From Armatimonadota bacterium (lineage in GTDB: Bacteria; Armatimonadota; JAAZEB01), in NCBI GenBank assembly GCA_012512505.1, contig JAAZEB010000263.1:1-33617 (forward strand): DNA of 33,617 bases, in the 5' to 3' direction. This document shows, piece by piece, positions 9,901-17,591 of this stretch (position 1 is its first letter; every line of letters begins with the position of its first letter). The translations under genes and the position numbers were made by a program. The notes beneath the pieces were generated by a model, which saw only the letters and a program-made list of their open reading frames with translations, was not told the origin of the DNA and searched no databases.

Positions 9901-11909
9901 ATGCCGTAGGTGTCCTTGAGGACCGGCTCGAGCATCGGGTGCGGATACTCCACCTTGGCGCGGCCATGGCGGCGGGCCACGAAGTCTTGCACCATGCCGC
10001 TCTGGAGCGGGCCGGGGCGATAGAGCGCCAGGAGGGGGGCCACGTCTTTGAACTCGCGCGGCTTCAGGTCGCGTAGCAGCCCGCGCATCCCGGAGCTTTC
10101 CACCTGGAAGACGCCCATGGCGTCGCCGTTCCCGAGCATCTGGTAGGTGCGCTCGTCGTCCAGCGGGATCTCTGCCAGGGTCAGCTTTCGCCCGGTGGTC
10201 TGCTCGATCAGGCGCAGCGCCGTGTCCACCACGGTAAGGTAAGACAGCCCGAGGAAGTCCATCTTCAACAGGCCGACCTGCTCGACGACGCGGAAGTCGT
10301 ACTGGGTGGTGGGGATGGGCGAGTCGCCGGTGCGCTGCAGAGGCACCACGCCGGTCAGCGGTTCCTTGGAGATCACCACGCCGGCGGCGTGGGTGGAGGC
10401 GTGGCGCGCCAGGCCCTCAATCCCCTTGGCGGTGTCGCAGAGGCGCCGCACCTGGTCATCGTTGGTGTACTCCGCCTTCGGCTCGGGGATCGTTTCGATG
10501 AAGTGCTCCAGGGGCGGCGAGTTGGGGATGGTCGGGATCAGCTTGCAGACGCGGTCCACCACGCTGCGGGGCACCTGCAGGGCGCGGCCGGCATCGCGGA
10601 TGGCGGCCTTGGCGCCGAGGGTACCGAAGGTGATGATCTGCGCCACCCGGTCGGCCCCGTACTTCTCCACGACGTACTGCAGCACCTCATCGCGGCGGGT
10701 ATCGGCGAAATCAACGTCAATGTCCGGGAACTTCTTGCCGTCAATGCGCAGGAAGCGCTCGAACATCAGGTCGTTGTCAATCGGATCGATGCTGGAAATG
10801 CCCAGCAAGTAGGTGACCAGGCAGCCGGCGGCGGAGCCTCGGGCCTGGGCCAGAATGCCGCGTCCGCGCGCGAAATGCACGAAATCGTTGACGATCAGGA
10901 AGTAGGCGGAGAAGCCCTTGGACTGGATCACGTCCAGCTCGAAGCGCAGGCGGGCTTCCAGTTCCGGGGTGACCACGGGGTACTTGCGGGGCAGTGCCTC
11001 ACGGCACAGCTTCTCCAGGTAGCTCTCGTAGGTATAGCCGGCCGGCACGCCATAGTGGGGAAGGAGTGTCTGGAAGTTGAGGGTGACGTTGCAGCGCTCG
11101 GCAATCTCGACGGTGTTGCGCAGCGCCTCGGGGTGGTCGGCGAAGAGGGCGTACATCTCGGCGACGTCCTTGAAGTAGAACTCGGGCGTGCCGAAGCGCA
11201 TCCGCTTCTCGTCATCGACGGTGGTGTTCGTCTGGATGCAGAGGAGCACGTCGTGCGCCTCGGCATCCTGCTTGCGGAAGTAGTGCAGGTCGTTGGTGGC
11301 GATGAGAGGCAGGTTCAGTTCGCGGGAGAGTTGCAGCAGTGCCTTGTTCACCGGCTTCTGCTCGGGGAGGCCGTGGTCTTGCAGCTCCAGGTAGAAGCGG
11401 CCGGGGAAGACCTCGGAGTACCAGCCGGCGCGGTCGCGTGCCTTCTGCAGGTCGCCAGCGAGCAGAAAGGAGGGTATCTCGCCGCCCAGGCAGGCGCTGG
11501 CGGCGATCAGACCCTCGTTGTGCTGCGCCAGCAGGTCGCGGTCCACGCGCGGCTTGTAGTAGAACCCCTCCAGGGATGCGGCGCTGACCAGCTTCAGCAG
11601 GTTCTGGTAGCCGGTGACGTTCTCGGCGAGCAGCAGCAGGTGGTACTGCTCCCGGTCCTGGACGGCGTCGCGGTCAAACCGGGTGCGGGGCGCCACGTAG
11701 ACCTCGCAGCCGAGGATCGGCTTGATGCCGGCCTTCTGGCACTCGGTATAGAAGTCGATGACGCCATACATGACGCCGTGGTCGGTGATCGCCACGGCCG
11801 GCATCTCCAACTCCTTGGCGCGCTTCACCAGGTCTTTCACCCGGCAGGCGCCGTCCAACAGAGAGTACTCCGTGTGGTTATGCAGGTGAACGAAGTCACC
11901 ACCCGCCAT
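6951..11909 (-). CDS. dnaE: DNA polymerase III alpha subunit with inserted intein
   Basis: This 1652-aa precursor yields a DnaE of about 1218 aa after loss of a 434-aa intein. It is the replicative polymerase subunit. The PHP domain opens with HLHNHTEYSLLDG (residues 8-20). The polymerase core has FPDIDVDFAD with catalytic Asp396 and Asp398. It continues through the GLARHASTHAAGVV and LLYQEQVM segments to the intein at residue 746. An OB-fold near RVGGMVARARRITTRKGDP follows. A low-complexity Asn-Gly linker (about residues 1533-1556) then leads to a short C-terminal domain. The start is ATG 11909, immediately before the PHP motif; the frame stays open 55 codons further without conserved sequence. 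The AAAGG upstream is a weak Shine-Dalgarno. A TGGTATAAT promoter lies about 210 nt upstream. Without splicing, the intein would split the conserved FNK-SHSAAYA motif. Confidence 0.97.
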   Translation of the reverse strand: MAGGDFVHLHNHTEYSLLDGACRVKDLVKRAKELEMPAVAITDHGVMYGVIDFYTECQKAGIKPILGCEVYVAPRTRFDRDAVQDREQYHLLLLAENVTGYQNLLKLVSAASLEGFYYKPRVDRDLLAQHNEGLIAASACLGGEIPSFLLAGDLQKARDRAGWYSEVFPGRFYLELQDHGLPEQKPVNKALLQLSRELNLPLIATNDLHYFRKQDAEAHDVLLCIQTNTTVDDEKRMRFGTPEFYFKDVAEMYALFADHPEALRNTVEIAERCNVTLNFQTLLPHYGVPAGYTYESYLEKLCREALPRKYPVVTPELEARLRFELDVIQSKGFSAYFLIVNDFVHFARGRGILAQARGSAAGCLVTYLLGISSIDPIDNDLMFERFLRIDGKKFPDIDVDFADTRRDEVLQYVVEKYGADRVAQIITFGTLGAKAAIRDAGRALQVPRSVVDRVCKLIPTIPNSPPLEHFIETIPEPKAEYTNDDQVRRLCDTAKGIEGLARHASTHAAGVVISKEPLTGVVPLQRTGDSPIPTTQYDFRVVEQVGLLKMDFLGLSYLTVVDTALRLIEQTTGRKLTLAEIPLDDERTYQMLGNGDAMGVFQVESSGMRGLLRDLKPREFKDVAPLLALYRPGPLQSGMVQDFVARRHGRAKVEYPHPMLEPVLKDTYGILLYQEQVMRIAMVMGGFDAVQAETLMKAMSKKQQAVMDKNRPLFIAGAKERGVPEKTADQIYELMANFAKYGFNKCLTGDTLILMADGRLVPLDKLHAQGECGEILTLGHDFKLRPGQVSGIHENGVKEVFLLRTRTGRQIKATANHPFLTIDGWRPLGELSAGDRIALPRCLPLDLNGHMPRHELAVLAYVTAEGNTCHPTTFYYYTSDREELEDYVSSLEQFEGTRAVVTERRGKYEVHAASRNRQPGRPNAAREFLGRMGLLGKTSVQKRLPEEVFSLCKDDLAFLLAKLWVGDGCIDARNRLSYYATSSETLARQVQHLLLRLGIQSTLHEKRFAYRGGSRKGFTVHVCGYPNLRAFLQYLAPHLVGPRARDAERLRQSHPFLCGNPPDTVARGTCDLIPYAAFGLLRQEIGAHASGSLKGMARSMGISERNFWRVSPAKKKGYRRETFARIADYLHSEPLARLAHSDVYWDEVVAIEPAGREATYDLTVDDTHNFVANDMVVHNSHSAAYALLMYQTAWLKCNYPVQYHAALLTAFMENKDKVVTYVEESRRQGIPVLPPDVNESQADFTVVPYAGDGAKAQGTGEAPAATLAIRFGLAAIKNVSHHAIEQIIAERANGPYRSLFDFCARLGDSGTLNRATLECLIKSGALDCLGARRSQLLAVVDQAIAAGLRTRKEKEVGQYSMLDLLGGPAEEASAHEEPLPEIPELPKEELLAGEKELLGLYLNGHPVMEYRPALERAKVLTTQDVAERDDKEIVRVGGMVARARRITTRKGDPMMVATLEDWLGTVEVILWPSVFQEHGSLMQQDAVVIVEGKVSSKDNGQDEASEDDQPARRQVEIIAESVRPVTKPTKGEAVANGNGHENGRRNGNGYRNGNGNGASFGRATASEEEGPATPQGEPVIIRVPYAAMRARILNELQAVVLAHPGDRRLLLHVEAAPGDRYAIECSDIGIEAAPELRRRVEELLGPDTLLGA
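7232..7312 (-). repeat. Asn-Gly-coding hexamer tract in dnaE
   Basis: A run of imperfect 6-bp units (AACGGC/AACGGN on the - strand) encodes repeated Asn-Gly pairs broken by HE, RR and YR. It makes a flexible linker between the OB-fold and the C-terminal domain of DnaE. Such tracts change length easily by slippage. Confidence 0.8.
8373..9674 (-). other. Intein in DnaE, with LAGLIDADG homing endonuclease
   Basis: The 434-residue intein occupies DnaE precursor residues 746-1179. The N-terminal splicing block is CLTGDTLILMADGR, beginning with Cys1. Block B is TANHPFLTIDGW, with the TxxH pattern. Block F is YDLTVDDTHNFVAND. Block G ends MVVHN, followed by extein Ser (SHSAAYA). All residues needed for canonical splicing (Cys1, block-B His, penultimate His, terminal Asn, +1 Ser) are present. 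The central part carries two dodecapeptide-type motifs, LAYVTAEGN and LAKLWVGDGCI. The second retains the acidic GDG; the first has E in place of the usual D, so the endonuclease may be active or partly decayed. The insertion point is three residues downstream of the site used by cyanobacterial split DnaE inteins. Confidence 0.95.
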
Positions 11910-12116
11910 CAGTGCAGAACCTTTCGCTGCAATAGTTCCCCCGCGTTGGGCCTCTCCCTCTCGCCCGCGGGGGGCAAAACGGGGCAGCCGGTCGCCTGGG
12001 TCGCAAGCAGGTGGCCCAGGCCGCGCACCGCGGGCGGAGAAGCCGACCGCGCGCGGTGGGGCGCCCAAAAACATTATGTTGGGGTGCGCCGGCAGCGCGC
12101 GCCCTATATATTGGGC

Positions 12117-12125
12117 ATTATACCA
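12117..12125 (-). promoter_or_regulatory. Extended -10 promoter for dnaE
   Basis: On the - strand the sequence reads TGGTATAAT, a consensus -10 hexamer preceded by the TGN extension. No good -35 hexamer lies 16-18 nt upstream (TAGGCG at 17), which is usual for extended -10 promoters. Transcription would start near 12110 and give dnaE a leader of about 200 nt. The surrounding AT-rich patch (12105-12122) stands out in otherwise GC-rich DNA. Confidence 0.55.
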
Positions 12126-12236
12126 CCCGTCTCTCGGACCGCCTAGACGAACGGATGTTAGGGGAGCAGCCGGGCGCGGTGGGTGCCGGGGGATGCTGAA
12201 GGGAGGGTGCCTGGTAACGCCGCGCCCGCGGGGGAG

Positions 12237-12272
12237 AAAAACTGCAGGGGGCGGCGCCGTGCGCCGCCCCCT
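12237..12272 (-). terminator. Rho-independent terminator of the RRM gene
   Basis: A perfect 12-bp GC-rich stem (arms 12246-12257 and 12261-12272, 3-nt loop) is followed on the - strand by GCAG and then five T residues (12241-12237). It lies 30 nt after the stop codon of the RRM protein gene. This is a canonical intrinsic terminator, and it separates that gene from the dnaE promoter just downstream. Confidence 0.85.
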
Positions 12273-12301
12273 CGGATGCTGTTGCCGGCGAAACGGCAGG
12301 C

Positions 12302-12682
12302 TTACCAGCGGTCGCGATCGCGACCACCACGGCCGCCGCGGCCACCACCGCCACGGCCACCGCCGCCGCCAAAGCCACCGCCGCCAAAGCCGCCACCACC
12401 AAAGCCACCGCCGAAGCCGCCGCCGCCGCGCGGCGCGCGCTCGCGGGCTTCGTTGACGGAGATCACACGCCCGTCAAACTCGGTACCGTTCAGTTGCTCG
12501 ATCGCCGTGTCGGCGTCGGCGTCGTTCTCCATCTCCACGAAACCGAAGCCGCGGCTCCGACCCGTGTCCCGATCCGTGATCACATCCGCATCGACCACGG
12601 GTCCGATCTGCTCGAACAGGTCGCGCAGCTCCGAGGAAGTCGTGCCGTAGGACAGCCCGCCTACGTAGATCCGCTTTGCCAC
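12302..12682 (-). CDS. Glycine-rich RRM RNA-binding protein
   Basis: This 126-aa protein is one RNA-recognition motif plus a glycine-rich tail, the usual architecture of small bacterial/cyanobacterial Rbp-type proteins, which are often cold-induced. RNP2 is IYVGGL (residues 5-10) and RNP1 is RGFGFVEM (44-51). The tail (about 86-126) consists of GGGFGGG units and ends RGGRDRDRW. The start codon is GTG, supported by AGGAG 6 nt upstream. The gene is a single-gene transcription unit: a sigma70-type promoter lies at 12825-12853, a leader of roughly 136 nt follows, and an intrinsic terminator lies 30 nt after the stop. The long leader would allow temperature- or autoregulation, but no specific element is identified. 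It probably acts as an RNA chaperone in the cytoplasm. Confidence 0.93.
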   Translation of the reverse strand: MAKRIYVGGLSYGTTSSELRDLFEQIGPVVDADVITDRDTGRSRGFGFVEMENDADADTAIEQLNGTEFDGRVISVNEARERAPRGGGGFGGGFGGGGFGGGGFGGGGGRGGGGRGGRGGRDRDRW

Positions 12683-12824
12683 CTATGGCTCCTCTCCCAC
12701 CTTCTCATAGAGTATCGTGCATCTCCAGAAGCCGCCGCTCGGGATCGGAACCACAGCCCCCTGCGAACTCAACGCTTCTCCCCCCGGCCGCTCGAAGGTG
12801 GATAGCGGCCGTGCACACGCGGCC

Positions 12825-12853
12825 ATTATACCCGGTTCCGCCGTTCTCGACAA
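12825..12853 (-). promoter_or_regulatory. Sigma70-type promoter for the RRM gene
   Basis: The - strand carries TTGTCG (12853-12848), a 17-nt spacer, and a perfect TATAAT (12830-12825). The predicted start is near 12818, giving a leader of about 136 nt before the GTG start codon. This is the best-matching promoter I can see in the window. Confidence 0.75.
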
Positions 12854-12991
12854 GTAGTGACCGCCATGTAAAGGCGCGGAATCGATGGGGAGTGGGCATT
12901 CCGGCGGGCCGGGGCCGAGGCGCTGTCGGCGAACTTCCGCAGCCACTATGCTTCGGGCCGCGGGTGCCCCCGGTACCCGGCGCAGTGCCCC

Positions 12992-13017
12992 CCGCTCTGG
13001 GCCGCGCTCCAGAGCGG
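12992..13017 (-). terminator. Possible terminator hairpin after polA
   Basis: A perfect 9-bp stem (CCGCTCTGG, 12992-13000, with 13009-13017) and an 8-nt loop lie 38 nt after the polA stop codon. No T-tract follows on the - strand, so intrinsic termination is uncertain. The rest of the 372-nt gap between polA and the RRM gene holds that gene's promoter and leader; I see nothing else in it. Confidence 0.4.
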
Positions 13018-13054
13018 CGCGCACCCACGTGCCCCCCGATCCCAAGCAATGGGT

Positions 13055-15811
13055 TTACTTGGCGGACATCCAGTCGGGGCCGGTGCCGGCATCGGCCTTG
13101 ATGGGCACCCGCAGGGTCATTGCCCGCTCCATCTCCTCGCGCACGAGGGTGGCGAGTTGGTGCTGTTCGGCGGCCGGCGCCTCCAGCACCAGCTCGTCGT
13201 GGATCTGCAGCAGCAGCTTCAGCGGCAGGTGCTCGCGCTCGATGCGGCGCTGCAGGTTCACCATCGCCACCTTGATCAGGTCAGCCGCGCTGCCCTGCAC
13301 CACCGAGTTGATTGCCAGACGCTCGCCCAGGCTGCGCTGGTTGGCGTTGGGCGAGCGCAGCTCAGGGATGGCCCGCCGCCGCCCCAGGAGCGTGGTGACG
13401 TAGCCGTGGTCCACGGCGTGCTGAACGCACTGCGCCAGGAAGCGGTCGATGCCGGGAAAGCGGCGCTTGTAGTCGGCGATGAGCTGGGCGGCGGCGGCCA
13501 CGTCGAGGCCCTCAATCCGGCGGGCGAGGCCGAACGGCGTGACGCCATAGATGATGCCGAAGTTGATCGTCTTCGCCTGGTTGCGCTGCTCGCGGGTCAC
13601 TTGATCGGCCGGTGTGCCGAAGACCTGCGCGGCCACGGCGGCGTGGATATCGAGGTCGCGGGCGAAGGCGTCGAGGAGCGCGGCGTCCTCGCTCAGGTGG
13701 GCCAGCAAGCGCAGCTCGATCTGGGAGTAATCGGCGGAGATGAGCACCTGGCCGGGAGGCGCCACAAACGCCTTGCGGATCTGGCGGCCGATCTCGGTGC
13801 GCACCGGGATGTTCTGCAGGTTGGGGCCCTGGGAGGCCAGCCGGCCGGTGGCGGTAACGAGTTGATGGAAGGTGGTGTGGATCCGACCGGTGCGGGGGTC
13901 GATGGCATCGCGCAGGTTGCCCAGGTAGGTGCCGATCAGCTTGGCGAGTTGGCGGTATTCGATGAGCAGCCGCGGCACGCTGGTGCGGGGATCGCGGCGG
14001 TCCTCCAGCGCCGCCAGCCGCTCCAGCACCTCGATGTCGGTGGAGCGGCCGGTCTTGGTGCGCTTGCTCGAGGGAAAGCCGAGGCGGTCGAAAAGAACCG
14101 TGGCCAACTGCTTAGGGGAGTCGAGGTGGAACTCGCACTCGCAGAGAGCGTAGATCTCGCGGCGCAGTTCGGCCACCCGGCCCTCCAGCACTGCTCCCTG
14201 GCGCTGCAGCTCCTCCGGGTCGCAGCAGATGCCGTTGGCCTCCATCTCGGCGAGGACCACGGCGAGGGGGGCCTCCACGTCGCGCAAGAGCGTGCCCATC
14301 CCCACCGCGTCGAGCCGGGGGAGAAGCGCCTGGGCCAGGCGCAGGGCGATATCCGCATCCTCAGCGGCGTAGGGAACCACCGCGGCCAGGGGCACCGTGT
14401 CGATGGCTGCCTGCTCTGGCCCCTCCCCGATCAGGTCGGTGAGCGGGATCATCCGGTGGCCGAGCACGTCCAGGGCCAGGTCCTCCAGCTTGTGGCTGGG
14501 GCGCTCCGGGGCGAGCAGGGTGCTGGCGAGCATCGTGTCGCAGATGGCGCCGCCGAGCCGCACGCCGTAGCGCCGCAGCACGCCCGCGTCGAACTTCAGG
14601 TTGTGGCCGCACTTGGGCACGCGGGCATCTTCCAGCACCGGCCCCAGCACGGCCAGCACCGCCGCGGTATCGAGGTGACGCTCTGGCTCCGGCGAGCGCG
14701 TCGGCACGTAAACGCCCTGGCCCGGCTGCCAGGAGAAGCTGAGCCCGCACAGCGCCGCGTCGCGCTCCAGCCCGGTTGTCTCGGTATCGAGGCTCAACAG
14801 CGGCTGGGCGCGAAGCATGGCGGCCAGCGCCTCCAGCTCGGCCAGGGTGGTGATCGCCCGATACTCCACGGGCCCGGTGACGGCCACGGGCACCCCGGCG
14901 ACCGGCAGGGACGAGCCGTTGGCCGCATCGGGCCGGCCCTGGGAGAGGCGCCGCACCTCTTCGCGGAAGCGGTTGAAGCCGAGTTCATCAAAAAGGGAGA
15001 ACACCTGCTCGGCTGGGAGGGGGCGCACGCGCGCCGTCTCCAGGGCGAACGGCACGTCGGCGTCACGCTTGAGGGTGACGAGCGTGCGCGCGAGGGGCAG
15101 CGTTTCCCGTGCCTGGAGCAAGTTCTCGCGGCGCTTGCCGGGGATCTGGTCGATGGCGGCGTAGATCCCCTCCAGGGAGCCGAACCGCTGGAGGAGCTGC
15201 GCGGCGGTCTTGGGGCCGATCCCTGGCACCCCGGGAATGTTGTCCACGCTGTCACCGGTCAGCGCCAGCAGATCCACCACCTGCTCCGGGGCGATCCCTT
15301 TGGTCTCCCGCAGTGCCGCCACGTCGAGGGTGGTCTCCGTGTGGATGTCGAAGAGCGCCACGCGCTCGCAGAGGAGCTGCTCCAGGTCCTTGTCTTTGGA
15401 GACGAGGCGGATCTGCACGTCGGCGTGGGCAGGGTCGTCCAGCACGCGTTGGGTGAGGGTCGCGATCACATCATCGGCCTCCACGCCTGGGCAAGAGATC
15501 ACCGGGATGCCGAAGCGTTGCACCAGTTCGAGGACGCGTGGGATCTGCGCGCAAAGGTCGTCGGGGGCGGGAGCGCGGTTGGCCTTGTAGTCGGGGTACA
15601 GCTCCTCGCGGAACGTTTTGCCCGGGGCATCGACCACCACCGCGAGATAGTCCGGCCGCTGCTGGGAGAGCAGCTTGAGGAGCATGGCGGTGAAGCCGAA
15701 CACGGCGTGCGTGGGCTCGCCGGTCACCGGGCTATGCATCCCGCCACGGATGGCATAGTAGGCGCGGAAGATCTGTGCGTGTCCGTCGATGAGGTAAAGC
15801 GTTTCGGGCAT
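13055..15811 (-). CDS. polA: DNA polymerase I, three-domain
   Basis: This 918-aa protein is full-length Pol I, used in Okazaki-fragment processing and repair. The 5' nuclease domain (1-290) has LIDGHAQIFRAYYA, the DYKANR motif (74-79), GVEADDVI and VPGIGPKTA. The 3'-5' proofreading domain (about 315-500) keeps its catalytic acids: LDTETTG (Asp342, Glu344), NLKFDAG (Asp408) and YAAEDAD (Tyr481, Asp485). Proofreading should therefore be active, unlike in many Pol I enzymes that lost these residues. The polymerase domain has DYSQIELR (motif A), KTINFGIIYG (motif B) and QIHDELVLE (motif C). AGAGGA lies 5 nt before the ATG. The gene is divergent from the enolase-superfamily gene at 16091 across 279 bp. 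Confidence 0.98.
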   Translation of the reverse strand: MPETLYLIDGHAQIFRAYYAIRGGMHSPVTGEPTHAVFGFTAMLLKLLSQQRPDYLAVVVDAPGKTFREELYPDYKANRAPAPDDLCAQIPRVLELVQRFGIPVISCPGVEADDVIATLTQRVLDDPAHADVQIRLVSKDKDLEQLLCERVALFDIHTETTLDVAALRETKGIAPEQVVDLLALTGDSVDNIPGVPGIGPKTAAQLLQRFGSLEGIYAAIDQIPGKRRENLLQARETLPLARTLVTLKRDADVPFALETARVRPLPAEQVFSLFDELGFNRFREEVRRLSQGRPDAANGSSLPVAGVPVAVTGPVEYRAITTLAELEALAAMLRAQPLLSLDTETTGLERDAALCGLSFSWQPGQGVYVPTRSPEPERHLDTAAVLAVLGPVLEDARVPKCGHNLKFDAGVLRRYGVRLGGAICDTMLASTLLAPERPSHKLEDLALDVLGHRMIPLTDLIGEGPEQAAIDTVPLAAVVPYAAEDADIALRLAQALLPRLDAVGMGTLLRDVEAPLAVVLAEMEANGICCDPEELQRQGAVLEGRVAELRREIYALCECEFHLDSPKQLATVLFDRLGFPSSKRTKTGRSTDIEVLERLAALEDRRDPRTSVPRLLIEYRQLAKLIGTYLGNLRDAIDPRTGRIHTTFHQLVTATGRLASQGPNLQNIPVRTEIGRQIRKAFVAPPGQVLISADYSQIELRLLAHLSEDAALLDAFARDLDIHAAVAAQVFGTPADQVTREQRNQAKTINFGIIYGVTPFGLARRIEGLDVAAAAQLIADYKRRFPGIDRFLAQCVQHAVDHGYVTTLLGRRRAIPELRSPNANQRSLGERLAINSVVQGSAADLIKVAMVNLQRRIEREHLPLKLLLQIHDELVLEAPAAEQHQLATLVREEMERAMTLRVPIKADAGTGPDWMSAK

Positions 15812-16007
15812 GAGTTTCCTCTGAATTCAGGATGGGCGGCCGATGGATCAGGGTTCCCGCCTCGGCCAGGCGATCCCTGCCGCCAGGCCGGGAGGGAAAG
15901 CGTTCCGGGGCGGCGAACAGCCTCGCAGCACCGCCCGCATTCATCGCGCGTGCGCTGCCGGCACGTCGCCCGGCGCATGCGTCGTCCGGGTGCGCGTGTC
16001 GCCCGGG

Positions 16008-16050
16008 CCATCCTTTACGGCCATTCAGAACGCCATTCTTCACGGCCATC
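16008..16050. repeat. Two 18-bp direct repeats in a divergent promoter region
   Basis: CCATCCTTTACGGCCATT (16008-16025) and CCATTCTTCACGGCCATC (16033-16050) match at 15 of 18 positions and are spaced 25 bp start to start. They lie 41 bp before the start of the enolase-superfamily gene. The placement would suit an operator for a sugar-responsive regulator, but no regulator gene is adjacent. I see no clear -10/-35 pair in this 279-bp region. Confidence 0.35.
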
Positions 16051-16090
16051 CGGGCCATCGTGGGCGATGCCATCCCAGAGGGAAACAGCA

Positions 16091-17494
16091 ATGACCAGCA
16101 AACCGACCGATATCCAGCCGATTCACGCGACGCTGTACTTCCTGCCCGTGGCTATGCGGGTGCCGCTGAAGTTCGGCGCGGAGACGCTGACCCAGGCCAC
16201 CTGCGCGCGCGTGCGCCTGCAGGTGCAAGACCGCGCCGGCCGAACGGCCGAAGGCTGGGGCGAAACCCCCCTCAGCGTCGCTTGGGTGTGGCCGAGCACC
16301 CTCTCTTTTGACGCCCGCGAGAGCGCCCTGCAGGCGTTCTGCACGGTGCTGGCGCGCGCCTGGGCCGGCTTCACGGCGGCCGGCCACCCGCTGGAGGTGG
16401 GGCACACCTTCCAGGAGAGCGTGCTGCCGAAGCTGCTGGAGGAGTTCAACCAGCAGCGCGAGGGGGCCGAGCCGATGCCCTGGCTGGCCGCGCTCGTCTG
16501 CTGCTCCGCCTTCGATATCGCCTTGCACGACGCCTACGGCGCGCTGCTGGGCCGCCCGATCTACGACACCTACACCGCCGAGTTCATGAACGCCGACCTC
16601 GCCCATTACCTCCGGCCGGCCGAGGGGATGCCGGTCTGCTTTGCCGGTCGTTACCCCGCCGATTACCTGGTGTTCCCACGCCCAAGCCGGCTGCCCGCCT
16701 GGCACCTGGTGGGCGGCAAAGACTGGATCGATCCCGCCGAGTGCGACGGCACGGAGCCAGAGGATGGCTACCCGGTGCTGCTGCGCGACTGGATCCGGCG
16801 CGACGGCCTGAAGTGCCTGAAGGTGAAGCTGCGCGGCAACGATGCCGCCTGGGACTACGACCGCCTGGTGCGCATCGGCCAGATCGCCATCGAGGAAGGC
16901 GTCGACTGGCTTACCGCCGACTTCAACTGCACCGTCACCGATCCCGCCTACGTCAACGAGATCCTCGACCGCCTGGTGTGGGAGAACCCGCGCATCTACG
17001 GGATGATCCTCTATGTGGAGCAGCCATTCCCCTACGACCTGGAGATGCACCAGATCCACGTCCACAGCGTCTCCGCGCGCAAGCCGCTCTTCATGGATGA
17101 GAGCGCGCACGATTGGCACCTGGTGAAACTGGGTCACTCTCTCGGATGGAGTGGCGTGGCGCTGAAGACGTGCAAGACGCAGACGGGCGCGCTCCTCAGC
17201 CTCTGCTGGGCGAAGGCGCACGGCATGACGTTGATGGTGCAAGACCTGACCAACCCGATGCTGGCGCAGATCCCCCACTGCCTGCTGGCTGCCCACGCCG
17301 GCACCATCATGGGCGTGGAGACCAACGCGATGCAGTTCTACCCCGATGCCTCGCTGCCGGAGGCGGCCGTTCACCCGGGCCTCTACACCCGCCGCCAGGG
17401 CTGCGTCGATCTTTCCACGCTCGCCGGCCCCGGCTTCGGCTACCGCCTGGGCGACATCCGCCGTGAACTGCCCGCGCCGGTGGGGGAATGGTAA
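16091..17494 (+). CDS. Mandelate racemase / muconate lactonizing enzyme-like (enolase superfamily)
   Basis: This 467-aa enolase-superfamily enzyme abstracts a proton next to a carboxylate; most relatives dehydrate or racemise sugar acids. The N-terminal capping domain covers about residues 8-160. The barrel shows KCLKVKL (Lys244/Lys246), TADFN (metal ligand Asp277), YVEQPF (Glu310), FMDES (Asp336/Glu337) and ALKTCKTQTG (Lys359). The two Lys positions suit catalytic bases of an MLE-type enzyme. It is longer than the usual 350-400 aa because of roughly 60 extra residues between cap and barrel (about 168-235), rich in aromatic residues. GAGGGAAA precedes the ATG. It is followed 97 nt later by a dehydrogenase gene, so a two-step sugar or sugar-acid pathway is likely. 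Exact substrate unknown. Confidence 0.9.
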   Translation: MTSKPTDIQPIHATLYFLPVAMRVPLKFGAETLTQATCARVRLQVQDRAGRTAEGWGETPLSVAWVWPSTLSFDARESALQAFCTVLARAWAGFTAAGHPLEVGHTFQESVLPKLLEEFNQQREGAEPMPWLAALVCCSAFDIALHDAYGALLGRPIYDTYTAEFMNADLAHYLRPAEGMPVCFAGRYPADYLVFPRPSRLPAWHLVGGKDWIDPAECDGTEPEDGYPVLLRDWIRRDGLKCLKVKLRGNDAAWDYDRLVRIGQIAIEEGVDWLTADFNCTVTDPAYVNEILDRLVWENPRIYGMILYVEQPFPYDLEMHQIHVHSVSARKPLFMDESAHDWHLVKLGHSLGWSGVALKTCKTQTGALLSLCWAKAHGMTLMVQDLTNPMLAQIPHCLLAAHAGTIMGVETNAMQFYPDASLPEAAVHPGLYTRRQGCVDLSTLAGPGFGYRLGDIRRELPAPVGEW

Positions 17495-17591
17495 GGGACG
17501 ATCAACGAACCACTGCGCCCGCTCCGCGACAGGCGCCGGGCGCGCCACTGTGGTCTTCAGCCACGCTTGCGGCTTGTTTCGGAGGGGTGCG

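Noticed and set aside
12060-12095. Imperfect inverted repeat around AACATTATGTT near the dnaE promoter as an operator
   Set aside because: The arms need several bulges and mismatches; it is too weak to claim.
10389-12146. 585-codon + strand frame opposite the dnaE 5' half
   Set aside because: It is antisense to conserved polymerase motifs and has shadow-type composition.
12330-12430. Gly-rich repeat tract as a possible minisatellite or CRISPR-like array
   Set aside because: The repeats are short codon-level GGN/TTC units inside the RRM protein tail, with no spacer structure.
13049-16090. Very long + strand open frame opposite polA, joined to the enolase-superfamily gene
   Set aside because: It is antisense to a clearly functional polA, rich in Ala/Gly/Arg/His/Gln as expected for the complement of GC-rich codons, and has no domain. 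The real + strand gene starts at 16091, with its own ribosome site and domain start.
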